Positions 16,039 to 25,907 of a stretch of 43,711 nucleotides of DNA are shown in pieces (within the stretch, counting starts at the first letter, position 1; every line of letters begins with the position of its first letter). The stretch lies in the NCBI GenBank assembly GCA_002897715.1, contig BDUA01000051.1, positions 1 to 43,711 on the forward strand, in the 5' to 3' direction. Below the pieces are notes generated by a model that was not told where the DNA came from, searched no databases, and saw only the letters and a list, made by a program, of their open reading frames with translations. Both the position numbers and the translations under genes were made by a program. The DNA comes from a bacterium BMS3Abin01 (lineage in GTDB: Bacteria; Actinomycetota; Thermoleophilia; BMS3ABIN01).

Positions 16039-18149
16039 TGGCCGGCCGCGACTTCCTCCTGGAGATCGGCGTAGAGGAGTTGCCGGCGGCGGCGGCTGCT
16101 TCCGCTCTGAGCCAGGCGGGGCCCGCGGCCAGGGAAGCTTTCGGCGCCCGGCGCGTACAGGTGGAAGAGGAGCAGGTTGATGTATGGGTTACGCCTCGTC
16201 GTATCGCTATATTCATCAAGTCCCTGCCGGAGGTGCAACCGGCGGAGGAGATCGCTGAGCGGGGGCCGGCGGCCGCAGCCGCTTTCGACGGTGACGGTAA
16301 CCCCACCCGGGCCGCTGAAGGTTTCGCCCGGGCCAAGGGTGTGGGGATAGATGAGCTGGAGATCAGGGAGCACCAGGGCAAGGAATTCGTGTTCGCCGTC
16401 CACCGGCGTGAAGGGCAGCCGGTAGCCGGCCTGATACCGGATATCTGCCGCAGCATCCTGAAATCTTTCAGTTTTCCCAAAACCATGCGCTGGGACGGCG
16501 ACGGTCTGCGTTTTCCACGGCCGGTACGCTGGCTGGTGACCAAGTTCGGCGAGGAGACTATCGAATACGAGGCGGCGGGTATAACCGCGGGCGGCGTCAG
16601 CCGGGGACATCGCTTCCTGTCGCCCGGCGAGGTAAGGATCGACAGCGCGGCATGCTACCGGGAGGCTATGGCGTCTGCTTTGGTGATGGTCGACCAGGAG
16701 GAACGCCGGCGTCTCATCCAGGAAGGACTGGCGGCCGGAGCCGGGGAGCAGCGCGCCGCTTTCAGTGACCCCGCAGGCGAGCTGGAGGAGGTTCTGTACC
16801 TGGTGGAATACCCCAGCGTCCAGGCGGGTTCCTTCGGAGAGGAGCATCTGCGGTTGCCGGACCGGGTGCTGGTCACCGCCATGCAGTCGCACCAGCGTTA
16901 CTTTCCCCTGGTAAACGATGACGGTTCCCTGGTGAACGGTTTTCTGTACGTCATGAACGGCGACCCCCGGCACGCGGAGTCCATCACCGCCGGCAACGAG
17001 CGCATACTGGCCGGTAGGATCGAGGACGCGGAGTTCTCCTTCGACAAGGATCTGGACGAGGGTATCGATGCCATGGTCTCCAGGCTGGCAGATGTGGTTT
17101 TCCATCAGAAGCTGGGCACCCTTGCCGACAAGACCGGGAGACTGAAGGCGCTGGTGGACAGCCTGGCACGTATGGTGGGGATGGAGAGTCAGGAACTCGA
17201 TGCGGCCCGGACGGCGGCGGCTCTGGCCAAGGCGGACCTGGTGAGCGCCATGGTGCAGGAATTCCCTGACCTGGAGGGATACATCGGTTCGGTCTACGCC
17301 GAGATAGAAGGATACCCCTCGAATATCTGCCGGGCCATCTCCGAGCAGTATATGCCCACGGCCGCCGGCGGCGACCTGCCGGATACCGGTCCCGGGGCGG
17401 TCCTGGCGATATGCGACAAAGTAGACAATATCGTTGGTGCTTTCTCCGTGGATGAGTCGCCCACCGGTTCGCGTGATCCCTACGGGTTACGCCGGGCGGC
17501 GGTCGGCATCGCCGCCATCGCTGAAAAGTTCAGCTTCGACTTCGATCTGGCGCCGCTGCTGGCAGCCGGCCACACCCTGTATATAGAACAGAAGAAGGAT
17601 GTGAATCGCAGCGCCGCCCTGATAGCGGACATGACCGGCTTTATCCTGGATCGAATCCAGCATCGCCGGATGGAGCAGGGCATGCCGGTGGAGGTGTTCG
17701 AGGCGGCGCGGGCCTCCGGGCAGGAGAACACCAACCGGCTGGTGGCGCTGGCGGAGGCGTTGGACCGCTTCCGGGCCGACCCCGCCTTCGAGGACCTGCA
17801 CACCGCCTATTTCCGCTGTTCCAAGATAGCGGCCAAGGCGGGGGAGGGGAGCGAGGCCTTAACTGTGGACCCGGGTCTTTTCCGGGAGACCGGTGAGCAG
17901 CGGCTCAATGATGAGATCGACGCTCTGGGCCGTAAGCTGGACGAACTGCTGAGCTCAGGTGAATATGAAACCGCCCTGGCGGCCGCCGCCTCCATACGTC
18001 CGGTCGTGGACGACTTCTTCGACGAGGTCATGGTGATGGCTGAGGACCGGCAGTTGCGCGACAACCGGTTGGCTCTGGTGAGGAAAGCGGCAGAGACCCT
18101 GCGGAAGGTTGGCGATCCCATGTGCGCCGCGGCCGCCCCCAGGGACTGA
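16038..18149 (+). CDS. glyS: Glycyl-tRNA synthetase beta subunit
   Basis: 703 residues from ATG 16038; the track start 15897 runs into glyQ and is not credible. The N-terminus FLLEIGVEELPA is diagnostic of GlyS, followed by FPKTMRWDGDGLRFPRPVRWL, AMQSHQRYFPL and ARIEDAEFSFDKD-like sequence (GRIEDAEFSFDKDL). The central HD-like region has YAEIEGYPSNICRAISEQYMP and DPYGLRRAAVGI, and an anticodon-binding-type DALR region is at the C-terminus. The beta subunit recognises tRNA and is required for charging. Coupled to glyQ by a 1-nt overlap. Confidence 0.96.
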   Translation: MAGRDFLLEIGVEELPAAAAASALSQAGPAAREAFGARRVQVEEEQVDVWVTPRRIAIFIKSLPEVQPAEEIAERGPAAAAAFDGDGNPTRAAEGFARAKGVGIDELEIREHQGKEFVFAVHRREGQPVAGLIPDICRSILKSFSFPKTMRWDGDGLRFPRPVRWLVTKFGEETIEYEAAGITAGGVSRGHRFLSPGEVRIDSAACYREAMASALVMVDQEERRRLIQEGLAAGAGEQRAAFSDPAGELEEVLYLVEYPSVQAGSFGEEHLRLPDRVLVTAMQSHQRYFPLVNDDGSLVNGFLYVMNGDPRHAESITAGNERILAGRIEDAEFSFDKDLDEGIDAMVSRLADVVFHQKLGTLADKTGRLKALVDSLARMVGMESQELDAARTAAALAKADLVSAMVQEFPDLEGYIGSVYAEIEGYPSNICRAISEQYMPTAAGGDLPDTGPGAVLAICDKVDNIVGAFSVDESPTGSRDPYGLRRAAVGIAAIAEKFSFDFDLAPLLAAGHTLYIEQKKDVNRSAALIADMTGFILDRIQHRRMEQGMPVEVFEAARASGQENTNRLVALAEALDRFRADPAFEDLHTAYFRCSKIAAKAGEGSEALTVDPGLFRETGEQRLNDEIDALGRKLDELLSSGEYETALAAAASIRPVVDDFFDEVMVMAEDRQLRDNRLALVRKAAETLRKVGDPMCAAAAPRD

Positions 18150-18235
18150 AAGAGCGTTGGCGGCGTGGGTGTGGCCTAAAAACGCCGGTTACGATAAACT
18201 AGTGCACCCGTACCTGACTTCTTAGGAGGAGATGC

Positions 18236-20902
18236 ATGGGCAAGAAATACGTATACGATTTTTCGGAGGGTTCCATGGACATGAAGCCTCTCCTGGGGGG
18301 GAAGGGGGCCAACCTTTGTGAGATGACCAAGCTGGGCATCCCCGTACCCAGCGGTTTCGTTATAAGCACGGAAGCCTGTATCGCCTTCGGCAAGGCCGGC
18401 AACGAGTTCCCCGACGGCCTCCAGGAGGAGGTGGCGGAACATCTGGCCGGCCTGGAGGAGCGTACGGGCAAGTCACTGGGTGACCCGGACAACCCGTTGC
18501 TGGTGAGCGTTCGCTCCGGTGCCATGTTCAGCATGCCGGGCATGATGGATACGGTGCTGAACCTGGGGCTCAATAACGATTCCGTTCTGGGGCTGGCGGC
18601 GATGACCGGCGATGAGCGCTTCGCTTTTGATGCCTACCGCCGTTTCATCCAGATGTTCGGCAAAGTAGTAAAAGAGGTGGACGGCCAGATGTTCGAGGAT
18701 GCCATAACCGCCCGGCGGGAAAAGGCCGGTGTCCAGTTTGATAACGAACTGTCGGCCACTGACCTGAAACAGCTGGTCAGCGAGTTCAAGAAGATACTCA
18801 GGGATGAAACCGGCGAGTCCTTCCCGGAGGACCCCCCGGTCCAGCTGGAGATGGCCATCAAGGCGGTCTTCCAGAGCTGGGGCAATCCCCGGGCCGTGAC
18901 CTACCGGCGCCATTACAATATCTCCGATGACCTGGGCACGGCGGTAAATGTGCAGCAGATGGTCTTCGGTAACATGGGCGACGACTCCGGCACCGGCGTG
19001 GCTTTTACGCGTAACCCCTCCACCGGCGACAAGGAGATATTCGGGGATTACCTGATAAACGCCCAGGGCGAGGATGTGGTCGCCGGTATCCGCAAGACCA
19101 GGAAACTTTCCGAGATGGGCGAGGATATGCCCCAGGTGTTCGAGGAGCTCATCGGCGTGATGCAGAAGCTGGAACAGCATTACCGTGATATGGAAGACAT
19201 CGAATTCACCATCGAGAAGGGGAAGCTGTATATGCTTCAGACCCGCGACGGCAAACGTACCGCCGCGGCGGCGGTGAAGATCGCCGTGGACATGGTGGAG
19301 GAGGGGCTCATCACCAGGGAGGAAGCTGTGGCCAAGGTGGACCCGGCCCAGCTGGACCAGCTGATGCACCCCATGATCGACCCCAAGGCTGATTATAAAC
19401 AGATCGCCACCGGCCTCAACGCCTCTCCCGGCGCCGCCGTGGGCAAGGCGGTATTCGACGCGGATACCGCCGCGGAGCAGGGCAAGAACGGTGAAGCCGT
19501 CATCCTGGTTCGCTGGGAGACCAGCCCGGATGACATCCATGGCCTCATCGAGTCCGAGGGTGTGCTCACCTCCCATGGAGGAATGACCAGCCACGCGGCG
19601 GTGGTGGCCCGCGGCATGGGCAAGCCGGCGGTCTGTGGCGCCGACCAGATAAACATCGACGAGAAAGAACGGCGGTTCACCGTCGACGGAAATGTGGTCA
19701 AGGAGGGGGATATACTGTCCATCGACGGTACCACGGGGAAGGTTATCATGGGCGCCGTGGACCTGGTGCCACCTCTGATAAACGAGAACTTCCAGGCTAT
19801 CGTGGCGTGGGCCGACGGCATCAGGACGCTGGGTGTCCGCACTAACGCCGACACGCCGGAGGATTCGTCCAAGGCCCGCGAGTTCGGCGCAGAGGGCATA
19901 GGCCTGTGCCGCACCGAGCACATGTTCATGGCTGAGGCCCGCCTGCCAATCGTGCGCAAGATGATAATGTCGGAATCCGCCGACGACCGTGCCGAGGCCC
20001 TGGAAAAGCTGCTGCCCATGCAGCAGGAGGACTTCGAGGGTATCTTCGAGGCCATGCACGGGCTGCCGGTGACCATCAGGCTGCTGGATCCGCCGTTGCA
20101 CGAGTTCCTGCCGGACTACGCCGAGGTGCTGGTGGATCTGGAGCGTCTCAAACTGAGCGGCGGCAGCCGGGAGGATATCGAAGAGAAGGAGGGTATCGCC
20201 GCCCGGGTCCGCTCCCTGCGCGAAATGAACCCCATGCTGGGAACGAGGGGCTGCCGTCTGGGCATCCAGTGGCCCGAGATATATGAGATGCAGGTCAGGG
20301 CCATCATGCAGGCGGCGGTGGCCATCAATGCCAGGAGGGGGGACGCCCCCCTGGTGGAGATCATGATACCGCTGGTAGCGTTCGCCGAAGAGTTGCGTAT
20401 CCTGCGGGAGCTGACGGTGCGGACCTGCGACGCCGTGCTGGCGGATGCCGGCGTCGGCATCGATTACCTGGTGGGCACCATGATCGAGCTGCCGCGGGCG
20501 GCGCTGACAGCCGATGAGATATCGGAATACGCGGATTTCTTCAGCTTCGGCACCAACGACCTTACCCAGACGACCCTGGGATTCTCACGGGACGACGCCG
20601 AAGGCAAGTTCCTCACCTATTACCTGGAGGAGGGTATCATCAGGCAGAACCCCTTCGAGACCATAGATGTGGATGGCGTCGGCAAGCTGGTGGAAACGGC
20701 GGTGAAGCTCAGCCGGGGCAAGAAGTCCGATATCAAGCTGGGTGTCTGCGGTGAGCATGGGGGGGAAGCGGAGAGCGTAAAGTTCTGTCACGGTATCGGT
20801 CTCGATTACGTGAGCTGTTCTCCTTACCGGGTGCCGATCGCCAGTCTGGCTGCGGCCCAGGCCGTACTGGAGGAAAAGAAGATGGTATACTCCAACGTCT
20901 GA
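18236..20902 (+). CDS. ppdK: Pyruvate, phosphate dikinase
   Basis: 888 residues, full length. It interconverts ATP, Pi and pyruvate with AMP, PPi and PEP in the cytosol, often glycolytic in anaerobes. The N-terminal ATP-grasp domain includes KPLLGGKGANLCEM, VRSGAMFSMPGMMDTVLNLG and DIEFTIEKGKLYMLQTRDGK. The swivelling phosphohistidine domain has LTSHGGMTSHAAVVARGMGK with the catalytic His. The C-terminal TIM barrel has GLCRTEHMF, GTRGCRLGIQWPEIYEMQ, FGTNDLTQTTLGFSRDDAE and the catalytic Cys in SCSPYRVPIA. An excellent Shine-Dalgarno (TTAGGAGGAG) precedes the ATG. The glyQS-ppdK neighbourhood is common in clostridia-like genomes. Confidence 0.97.
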   Translation: MGKKYVYDFSEGSMDMKPLLGGKGANLCEMTKLGIPVPSGFVISTEACIAFGKAGNEFPDGLQEEVAEHLAGLEERTGKSLGDPDNPLLVSVRSGAMFSMPGMMDTVLNLGLNNDSVLGLAAMTGDERFAFDAYRRFIQMFGKVVKEVDGQMFEDAITARREKAGVQFDNELSATDLKQLVSEFKKILRDETGESFPEDPPVQLEMAIKAVFQSWGNPRAVTYRRHYNISDDLGTAVNVQQMVFGNMGDDSGTGVAFTRNPSTGDKEIFGDYLINAQGEDVVAGIRKTRKLSEMGEDMPQVFEELIGVMQKLEQHYRDMEDIEFTIEKGKLYMLQTRDGKRTAAAAVKIAVDMVEEGLITREEAVAKVDPAQLDQLMHPMIDPKADYKQIATGLNASPGAAVGKAVFDADTAAEQGKNGEAVILVRWETSPDDIHGLIESEGVLTSHGGMTSHAAVVARGMGKPAVCGADQINIDEKERRFTVDGNVVKEGDILSIDGTTGKVIMGAVDLVPPLINENFQAIVAWADGIRTLGVRTNADTPEDSSKAREFGAEGIGLCRTEHMFMAEARLPIVRKMIMSESADDRAEALEKLLPMQQEDFEGIFEAMHGLPVTIRLLDPPLHEFLPDYAEVLVDLERLKLSGGSREDIEEKEGIAARVRSLREMNPMLGTRGCRLGIQWPEIYEMQVRAIMQAAVAINARRGDAPLVEIMIPLVAFAEELRILRELTVRTCDAVLADAGVGIDYLVGTMIELPRAALTADEISEYADFFSFGTNDLTQTTLGFSRDDAEGKFLTYYLEEGIIRQNPFETIDVDGVGKLVETAVKLSRGKKSDIKLGVCGEHGGEAESVKFCHGIGLDYVSCSPYRVPIASLAAAQAVLEEKKMVYSNV

Positions 20903-20926
20903 CGCCGGCCTCCGGCTTTCAGCGCC

Positions 20927-20955
20927 GGACTTCTATCCGGGACGGTTCATATAAT
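20927..20955 (+). promoter_or_regulatory. Probable promoter of the dgt-dnaG-rpoD operon
   Basis: A perfect TATAAT at 20950-20955 lies 41 nt before the dgt ATG. At 17-nt spacing the -35 is poor (GGACTT), so an activator or extended contacts may be needed, or the box may be fortuitous. Confidence 0.4.
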
Positions 20956-20996
20956 GGCATAAAGGCCTTTCCGGCAGGAGATGAAGGTACCCAGAG

Positions 20997-22007
20997 ATGA
21001 GCCAGGACCCGGAGACAACCATACTACACGCTGATGAAGGACTGTCCTCTTACGCCCGGAAAGCATCGGAGAGCCTGGGCAGGGACGAGCCGGAGGAGCC
21101 GTGCAGCCTGAGGACCTGCTTCCAGCGTGACCGCGACCGCATCGTTCACAGCAAGAGCTTCCGCCGGCTCAAGCACAAGACACAGGTGTTTATCGCGCCC
21201 GAGGGCGACCATTACCGTACACGGATTACGCATACGCTGGAGGTTTCCGGCATCTCCCGGACTATCGCCCGCGCCCTTCGCCTCAACGAGGACCTGGCCG
21301 AGGCTGTCAGCCTGGGACATGACCTGGGGCACACGCCTTTCGGGCATATCGGTGAGGAGGCGCTCTCCCGGGCCCTGATGTCGCGTACCGGGCGCCGCTT
21401 CGAACACAATCACCAAAGTCTGAGGGTGGTCAGATATCTGGAGAAGGACGGAAAAGGCCTCAACCTCTGCCGTGAGGTGAATGACGGCATACTCAGGCAT
21501 ACCGGCGACGCCGAGCCGCAGACCCTGGAGGGGTGTATCGTGCGTATCGCCGACCGTATCGCCTACATCAACCATGATATCGACGATGCTCTGCGGGCGG
21601 GCATCGTCAGCCAGACGGACCTGCCGGAGCAGGTGACGGGGCTGCTGGGACGGACCTGCCGCCAACGCATCGATACCCTGGTGCACGACCTGGTGAACTC
21701 CAGCTGGGAACGGGGGGAGATACGCCTGAGCCCGTCCATGTCCGACGCCGCCCAGGCTCTGAGAAACTACCTTTCCGAAAACGTCTATACCGGGGTCGGA
21801 ACCAGGAGACAGGCGGCCAAGGTCTCCGGACTGGTGGAGAAGCTGTTTGACTACTATATGGAGAACAGCAACCTGCTGCCCCGCTGGACCGGCAACGGTG
21901 AGAGCGATGACGCCGTCAGGGTCACCGATTACATCGCCGGCATGACCGACCGCTTCGCCATCCGCACCTACAGGGAGCTGTTCGTACCCCGGGAATGGGG
22001 GCTTTGA
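20997..22007 (+). CDS. dgt: Deoxyguanosinetriphosphate triphosphohydrolase-like HD protein
   Basis: 336 residues. The HD-superfamily metal site is intact: FRRLKHKTQVF, THTLEVSGISRTIAR (His), SLGHDLGHTPFGHIGEEAL (HD pair plus second His) and ADRIAYINHDIDDAL (late Asp). It hydrolyses dNTPs to the nucleoside and triphosphate. dGTP preference is only proven for some members, so substrate is inferred. It stands 5' of dnaG and rpoD, the common macromolecular-synthesis arrangement. An upstream GCAGGAGATG could serve as ribosome site but is 15-20 nt away. Confidence 0.93.
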   Translation: MSQDPETTILHADEGLSSYARKASESLGRDEPEEPCSLRTCFQRDRDRIVHSKSFRRLKHKTQVFIAPEGDHYRTRITHTLEVSGISRTIARALRLNEDLAEAVSLGHDLGHTPFGHIGEEALSRALMSRTGRRFEHNHQSLRVVRYLEKDGKGLNLCREVNDGILRHTGDAEPQTLEGCIVRIADRIAYINHDIDDALRAGIVSQTDLPEQVTGLLGRTCRQRIDTLVHDLVNSSWERGEIRLSPSMSDAAQALRNYLSENVYTGVGTRRQAAKVSGLVEKLFDYYMENSNLLPRWTGNGESDDAVRVTDYIAGMTDRFAIRTYRELFVPREWGL

Positions 22008-22011
22008 GCCG

Positions 22012-23799
22012 GTGGCGCTGATCAGGCAGGAAAGCATCGATGCGGTACTGGAGGCGTGCGACATGACAGAGATCGTGGCCCCGTACACGACCATCAGGAA
22101 GAGCGGCAGCACCTACAAAGGCAAGTGCCCCTTCCACAGCGAAAAGACCCCTTCCTTCACCATAGATCCGGTGCGCAAGCTGTATCACTGCTTCGGTTGT
22201 GGCGAGGGCGGCAACGTCTTCCGGTTTATCGAGGCCAAGGAGGGCCTGAGCTTCGGCGAGGCGGTCAAGTGGCTGGCCGACAAATACGGGGTGAGGCTGG
22301 AATACGAGCAGAGCAGCCCCCAGCAGGAGGAGCGGCGGCGCCTGCGGGAGAGGGCCTTCTCCCTGCTGGACCAGGCGGCGTCCTTTTACACCAGGACGTT
22401 GTGGGAATCGCCAAGGGCCGCCGCTGCCAGGGAATATCTGCGGCAGCGGGGGTTCAGTGAGGAAGTCATCCGCCGGTTCCGCCTGGGATTCTCGCCGGCG
22501 GGGGGCAAGGAACTGCTGGAGAAGGCGAAGGCCAAGGGTTACCGGCAGGAGGAACTGGTGCGGGCAGGGCTTGCCGGCGAACGCGACGGGCGTGCCTACG
22601 ACCGGTTCAGGGGCCGGCTGATGTTTCCCTTTACCGATCATCGCGGACGGGTTCTAGGTTTCGGCGCCCGCGTGCTGGACGACAGTAAACCCAAGTATCT
22701 CAACTCACCGGATTCAGACATATATCACAAGAGCGATCTGGTGTTCGGCCTGGGTAACGCCCGGCAGGCCAGCATCGGTGAGGACCGCATCTATATCGTT
22801 GAGGGATATACCGATGTGCTGGCGCTTTGCCAGGCGGGCATCAATAACGCCGTAGCTTCCATGGGGACGGCTCTCACCGAGTCCCAGCTGAAGGAGGTCT
22901 CCCGCTATACGGGAAACGTGTATCTTGCCTTCGACGCCGACGTTGCCGGTCAGAAGGCCATGATGCGGGCCCAGGAGCTGTCACGCCGGCTGGCGATAGA
23001 GGTAAAGCTGGTGCGAATGCCGCCGGGGAGCGATCCGGCGGAACTGGTTGTTTCCGGGGGCGGCAGGGAGAGGTTTCTGAAACTTGCGGACGACGCACTG
23101 GCGTTGCTAGAATACCAGGTTCAAGCCGCCTTGGCGGCGGCGGATCTCGAAAGCGCCGAGGGAAGGGTCAAGGCTTTCGGGGCGCTAAAGCCTATTCTGG
23201 CCAATGCCGTTAATGCTGTTGAACGCGATGAACAGTCGCGCCTAATTGCTGACAGACTCCGCCTTAGCCCTGAAAATGTGGCATACTTATTAGAGTCGGG
23301 CGCGCGGGTGGGAACAGCGCCGGACGCGGGCGGGACGGGTCGGCGGGTTTTATCGCATGATGAGATTACCGAGAGAAGCTTCTTGAGCGTTTGTCTTGCT
23401 CAAACCGGGGAGGCCGGAAGGTATTTACAGGACATGACCGAATCCTATTTCACGACTGCAGCCAACCGGTCAGCTTTCAACTGGGTCAGAGAGAGGATCG
23501 GCGGTATTCAGTCCGGGTCGGGATCTGACATGACTTCGCTGCCGCCGGAAGACCCGGCGCAGGCGGTCATGCCGGAATTGATAATACGTTCCGAGACCGA
23601 ACCCTACTCACCCCAGGCACTCCCCGAACTGTTTCTGCGGCTTTCCGCCGCCGAACTGCTCAGGCGTATCGATTCCCTCAAATCAAGCCTCGGCGATGGC
23701 GATGATGAAAAAGACAGGTTCCGGGAACTGGCACGGCTGGAAGAGAAGCGGCGCCGGATACTGGAACATATACAGTCGGGTGATTTCAGCGACACATGA
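22012..23799 (+). CDS. dnaG: DNA primase
   Basis: 595 residues, GTG start at 22012 just after the dgt stop. The N-terminal CHC2 zinc finger reads [15 protein letters not shown]...[10 protein letters not shown]. The RNA-polymerase core includes [20 protein letters not shown], and the TOPRIM domain has [19 protein letters not shown] and [16 protein letters not shown]-terminal helicase-binding-like helical domain follows. It makes RNA primers at the fork. From about 23100 to 23420 codon choice drifts towards T- and A-ending codons unlike the rest of the gene. The stop overlaps the rpoD start (ATGA). Confidence 0.97.
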   Translation: MALIRQESIDAVLEACDMTEIVAPYTTIRKSGSTYKGKCPFHSEKTPSFTIDPVRKLYHCFGCGEGGNVFRFIEAKEGLSFGEAVKWLADKYGVRLEYEQSSPQQEERRRLRERAFSLLDQAASFYTRTLWESPRAAAAREYLRQRGFSEEVIRRFRLGFSPAGGKELLEKAKAKGYRQEELVRAGLAGERDGRAYDRFRGRLMFPFTDHRGRVLGFGARVLDDSKPKYLNSPDSDIYHKSDLVFGLGNARQASIGEDRIYIVEGYTDVLALCQAGINNAVASMGTALTESQLKEVSRYTGNVYLAFDADVAGQKAMMRAQELSRRLAIEVKLVRMPPGSDPAELVVSGGGRERFLKLADDALALLEYQVQAALAAADLESAEGRVKAFGALKPILANAVNAVERDEQSRLIADRLRLSPENVAYLLESGARVGTAPDAGGTGRRVLSHDEITERSFLSVCLAQTGEAGRYLQDMTESYFTTAANRSAFNWVRERIGGIQSGSGSDMTSLPPEDPAQAVMPELIIRSETEPYSPQALPELFLRLSAAELLRRIDSLKSSLGDGDDEKDRFRELARLEEKRRRILEHIQSGDFSDT

Positions 23800-24893
23800 G
23801 CCATCCTGAAGAGATAACCATCGACGAGGTACGCGAGCTTATCCTGGAAGGCAGGGAGCAGGGCTACCTGTCCGCCGACCGTGTGGCGGACGTGCTCCAG
23901 GATGTGGACCTGACTACGGAGCAGATCGAGGGCATCTATTCCACCTTCATCGATCTGGGCATTGAAGTGCTGGATGACGAGGATGAGCTGGCGGCCGAGC
24001 TGGAGAAGGAGCACAAGAAGGCGGAAGAGGATATCATCAAACGCCTCGATCTAACGGTGAAGACCCCCACCAGTGACCCCGTGCGTTTGTACCTGAAGGA
24101 GATAGGCCGGGTGCCGTTGCTCACCGCCGAGGAGGAGGTGACGCTGGCCAAGCGTATCGAGCGTCAGGACATGGAGGCCAAGCGCCGGCTGATACAGGCC
24201 AACCTGCGCCTGGTGGTCAGCATCGCCAAGCGCTACGTGGGCCGGGGCATGCTGTTCCTGGACCTGATCCAGGAAGGCAACCTGGGGCTGATCCGGGCCG
24301 TGGAGAAGTTCGATTACCGCAAGGGATACAAATTCTCCACCTACGCCACCTGGTGGATCCGTCAGGCCATCACCCGTGCCATAGCCGACCAGGCCCGGAC
24401 CATCCGCATACCGGTGCATATGGTCGAGACTATCAACAAGCTGATACGGGTACAGCGACAGCTGCTGCAGGACAAGGGGCGGGAGCCTACTCCCTTTGAG
24501 ATCGCCAGTGAGATGGACACCACGCCGGAGAAGGTGCGGGAGATCCTGAAGATCTCCCAGGAACCGGTATCACTGGAGACACCCATCGGTGAGGAGGAGG
24601 ACAGCCAACTGGGTGACTTCATCGAAGATTGCGACGCGGTGGCGCCGGTGGACGCGGTATCCGACATAGTCCAGAAAGAGGACCTGGCCCAGGTGCTGGG
24701 AAGTCTCACTCACAGGGAACGTAAGGTGATAGAGCTCAGGTTCGGGCTGAAGGGTGAGCATCCACGCACACTGGAGGAAGTGGGACAGAAGTTCGGGGTG
24801 ACCCGTGAACGCATCCGCCAGATCGAAGCCAAGACACTGGTGAAGCTCAAGAGTTACCGTGAGTCCCAAAAGCTCAGGGAGTTCCTCGAGTAG
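23796..24893 (+). CDS. rpoD: Primary RNA polymerase sigma factor (RpoD/SigA)
   Basis: 365 residues. A short acidic region 1.1-like N-terminus precedes region 1.2 ([20 protein letters not shown]). Region 2 contains [20 protein letters not shown] and [19 protein letters not shown], the -10 recognition helix. Region 3 has [13 protein letters not shown]. Region 4.2 has [27 protein letters not shown]. The near-perfect primary-sigma motifs and the dnaG context make this the housekeeping factor, distinct from the SigB-like and ECF sigmas in the window. Start ATG overlaps dnaG by 4 nt. Confidence 0.97.
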   Translation: MSHPEEITIDEVRELILEGREQGYLSADRVADVLQDVDLTTEQIEGIYSTFIDLGIEVLDDEDELAAELEKEHKKAEEDIIKRLDLTVKTPTSDPVRLYLKEIGRVPLLTAEEEVTLAKRIERQDMEAKRRLIQANLRLVVSIAKRYVGRGMLFLDLIQEGNLGLIRAVEKFDYRKGYKFSTYATWWIRQAITRAIADQARTIRIPVHMVETINKLIRVQRQLLQDKGREPTPFEIASEMDTTPEKVREILKISQEPVSLETPIGEEEDSQLGDFIEDCDAVAPVDAVSDIVQKEDLAQVLGSLTHRERKVIELRFGLKGEHPRTLEEVGQKFGVTRERIRQIEAKTLVKLKSYRESQKLREFLE

Positions 24894-24958
24894 CCAGGTA
24901 TCATCACCCGTTTACATCTTCCGCTATCGTAATTTTTATTTCACAGGCGCCCTCCGGC

Positions 24959-24986
24959 TTGAACCACTGGTCATGTTTGATATACT
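24959..24986 (+). promoter_or_regulatory. Promoter of the two-CW-type gene
   Basis: TTGAAC, 16-nt spacer, TATACT preceded by TGA (extended -10), 63 nt before the TTG start of the cysteine-rich gene. A good sigma70-type match read from the sequence. Confidence 0.5.
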
Positions 24987-25048
24987 ACTTTTCCTGATTG
25001 TTCTGGCGGTGGTATCAAGTCGCATGAATCCCTCAGAGGGATGGGAAA

Positions 25049-25315
25049 TTGGGTCAACGCAAGTGCTGGGAGATAAAGACTGATTGCCTGATGCGTGACC
25101 GGGCGCGGGAGAACGCCGGGTGCCCTGCCTATCGTGAAGGCAGGAGTTGCTGGGAGGTGGACTGGCGTGAGGTCATCAGGTTTCTTCCAGCCAGTCAGCA
25201 GGAATATTGGTACTCCCACATGCATAAATGTTTCTCCTGTGCCGTATACCGGGTTCACCCAGAGGAGATGCAGGCACGGGTCGATGAGGTCAAATCGTTC
25301 TACCTGGATGACTGA
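25049..25315 (+). CDS. Two-CW-type cysteine-rich small protein
   Basis: 88 residues from TTG 25049, with GAGGG about 8 nt upstream. The pattern is CWEIK-x2-C ... CPAYREGRSCWE ... CFSCAVY: two Cys-Trp pairs with a closing CxxC. I associate this with small 'two-CW domain' proteins, presumed metal or Fe-S binding, of unknown role. The same pattern occurs inside a PAS domain of the sensor kinase 1.7 kb downstream (27778-27930). It has its own promoter between rpoD and tRNA-Asn. Confidence 0.75.
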   Translation: MGQRKCWEIKTDCLMRDRARENAGCPAYREGRSCWEVDWREVIRFLPASQQEYWYSHMHKCFSCAVYRVHPEEMQARVDEVKSFYLDD

Positions 25316-25333
25316 GCTCCAGCGACGCCGTTC

Positions 25334-25363
25334 TTGAAATGACCTGTTTCAGTTCTCTATAAT
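25334..25363 (+). promoter_or_regulatory. tRNA-Asn promoter
   Basis: TTGAAA, 18-nt spacer, TATAAT, ending 27 nt before the tRNA 5' end; a near-consensus sigma70 promoter. Confidence 0.65.
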
Positions 25364-25389
25364 GCGTAGGGTCGCAACTTCACTGATAC

Positions 25390-25464
25390 TCCCCGGTAGC
25401 TCAATGGTAGAGCAATCGGCTGTTAACCGATAGGTTGCAGGTTCAAGTCCCGCCCGGGGAGCCA
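25390..25464 (+). tRNA. tRNA-Asn (anticodon GTT)
   Basis: Acceptor stem TCCCCGG/CCGGGGA, D arm AGCTCAATGGTAGAGC, anticodon stem ATCGG/CCGAT with loop CTGTTAA (anticodon GTT at 25422-25424), T loop GGTTCAAGTCC, discriminator G, and an encoded CCA at 25462-25464. All four arms pair. It decodes AAC/AAU. Confidence 0.97.
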
Positions 25465-25562
25465 TTAATCTTATAAGCCTCCATGACCCCTGCCACCGAT
25501 GCGGGTTTTCAGGGGAAACCCCGATGCCGGACAGGGCCCGGAGAGCCTACAATTAATCCACA

Positions 25563-25907
25563 ATGGAAGCGATGAAGTGCCCATATTGTGGACAGGTAAA
25601 GGAAGGCGGCGTCGACTGTAACTTCACCCGGTGTCGTTTCTGTGGCTTCAGGTCGGCGCTGGTGGATTCAGCGAGAAACGGACGGATGCTGATCGTAGAC
25701 CGGAGGATGCCGTTTCTGCAGAAGCGTTGCGATAACCTGTCATCACAGATGACCGATGTGACCATCATCGTGGACCGGCGCGTGGCCCAGGACGTTCGCG
25801 ACCAGCCGGAACGCCGGTTTAATTACTTCGAAGAAGACGAGGGGCTCTTGCATGCGCCCCGTTCCATGGAGGAACAGGTCGGCGCCGAAGACATCAACTC
25901 CGCGTAG
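25563..25907 (+). CDS. Small zinc-ribbon hypothetical protein
   Basis: 114 residues from ATG 25563; an ATG at 25572 (MKCPYCGQ) with GGAAG just upstream is equally possible. The N-terminus has CPYCGQVKEGGVDCNFTRCRFCG, a CxxC...CxxC zinc ribbon. The remainder (VDSARNGRMLIVDRRMPFLQKR and a hydrophilic tail) shows no known domain. Such ribbons usually bind nucleic acid or protein partners, but nothing here fixes the role. It lies 98 nt after tRNA-Asn and overlaps the convergent flavin-reductase gene by 14 nt. Confidence 0.65.
   Translation: MEAMKCPYCGQVKEGGVDCNFTRCRFCGFRSALVDSARNGRMLIVDRRMPFLQKRCDNLSSQMTDVTIIVDRRVAQDVRDQPERRFNYFEEDEGLLHAPRSMEEQVGAEDINSA

Noticed and set aside
18473-20101. 542-aa minus-strand ORF opposite ppdK
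   Set aside because: Antisense shadow of a strongly supported gene; long antisense ORFs are expected in GC-rich DNA and the His-rich translation matches no family.
21024-22112. 362-aa minus-strand ORF opposite dgt
   Set aside because: Crosses the dgt-dnaG junction; no family resemblance.
24859-25083. 74-aa plus-strand ORF after rpoD
   Set aside because: Overlaps the rpoD 3' end and covers the promoter of the cysteine-rich gene; low-complexity Ser stretch.
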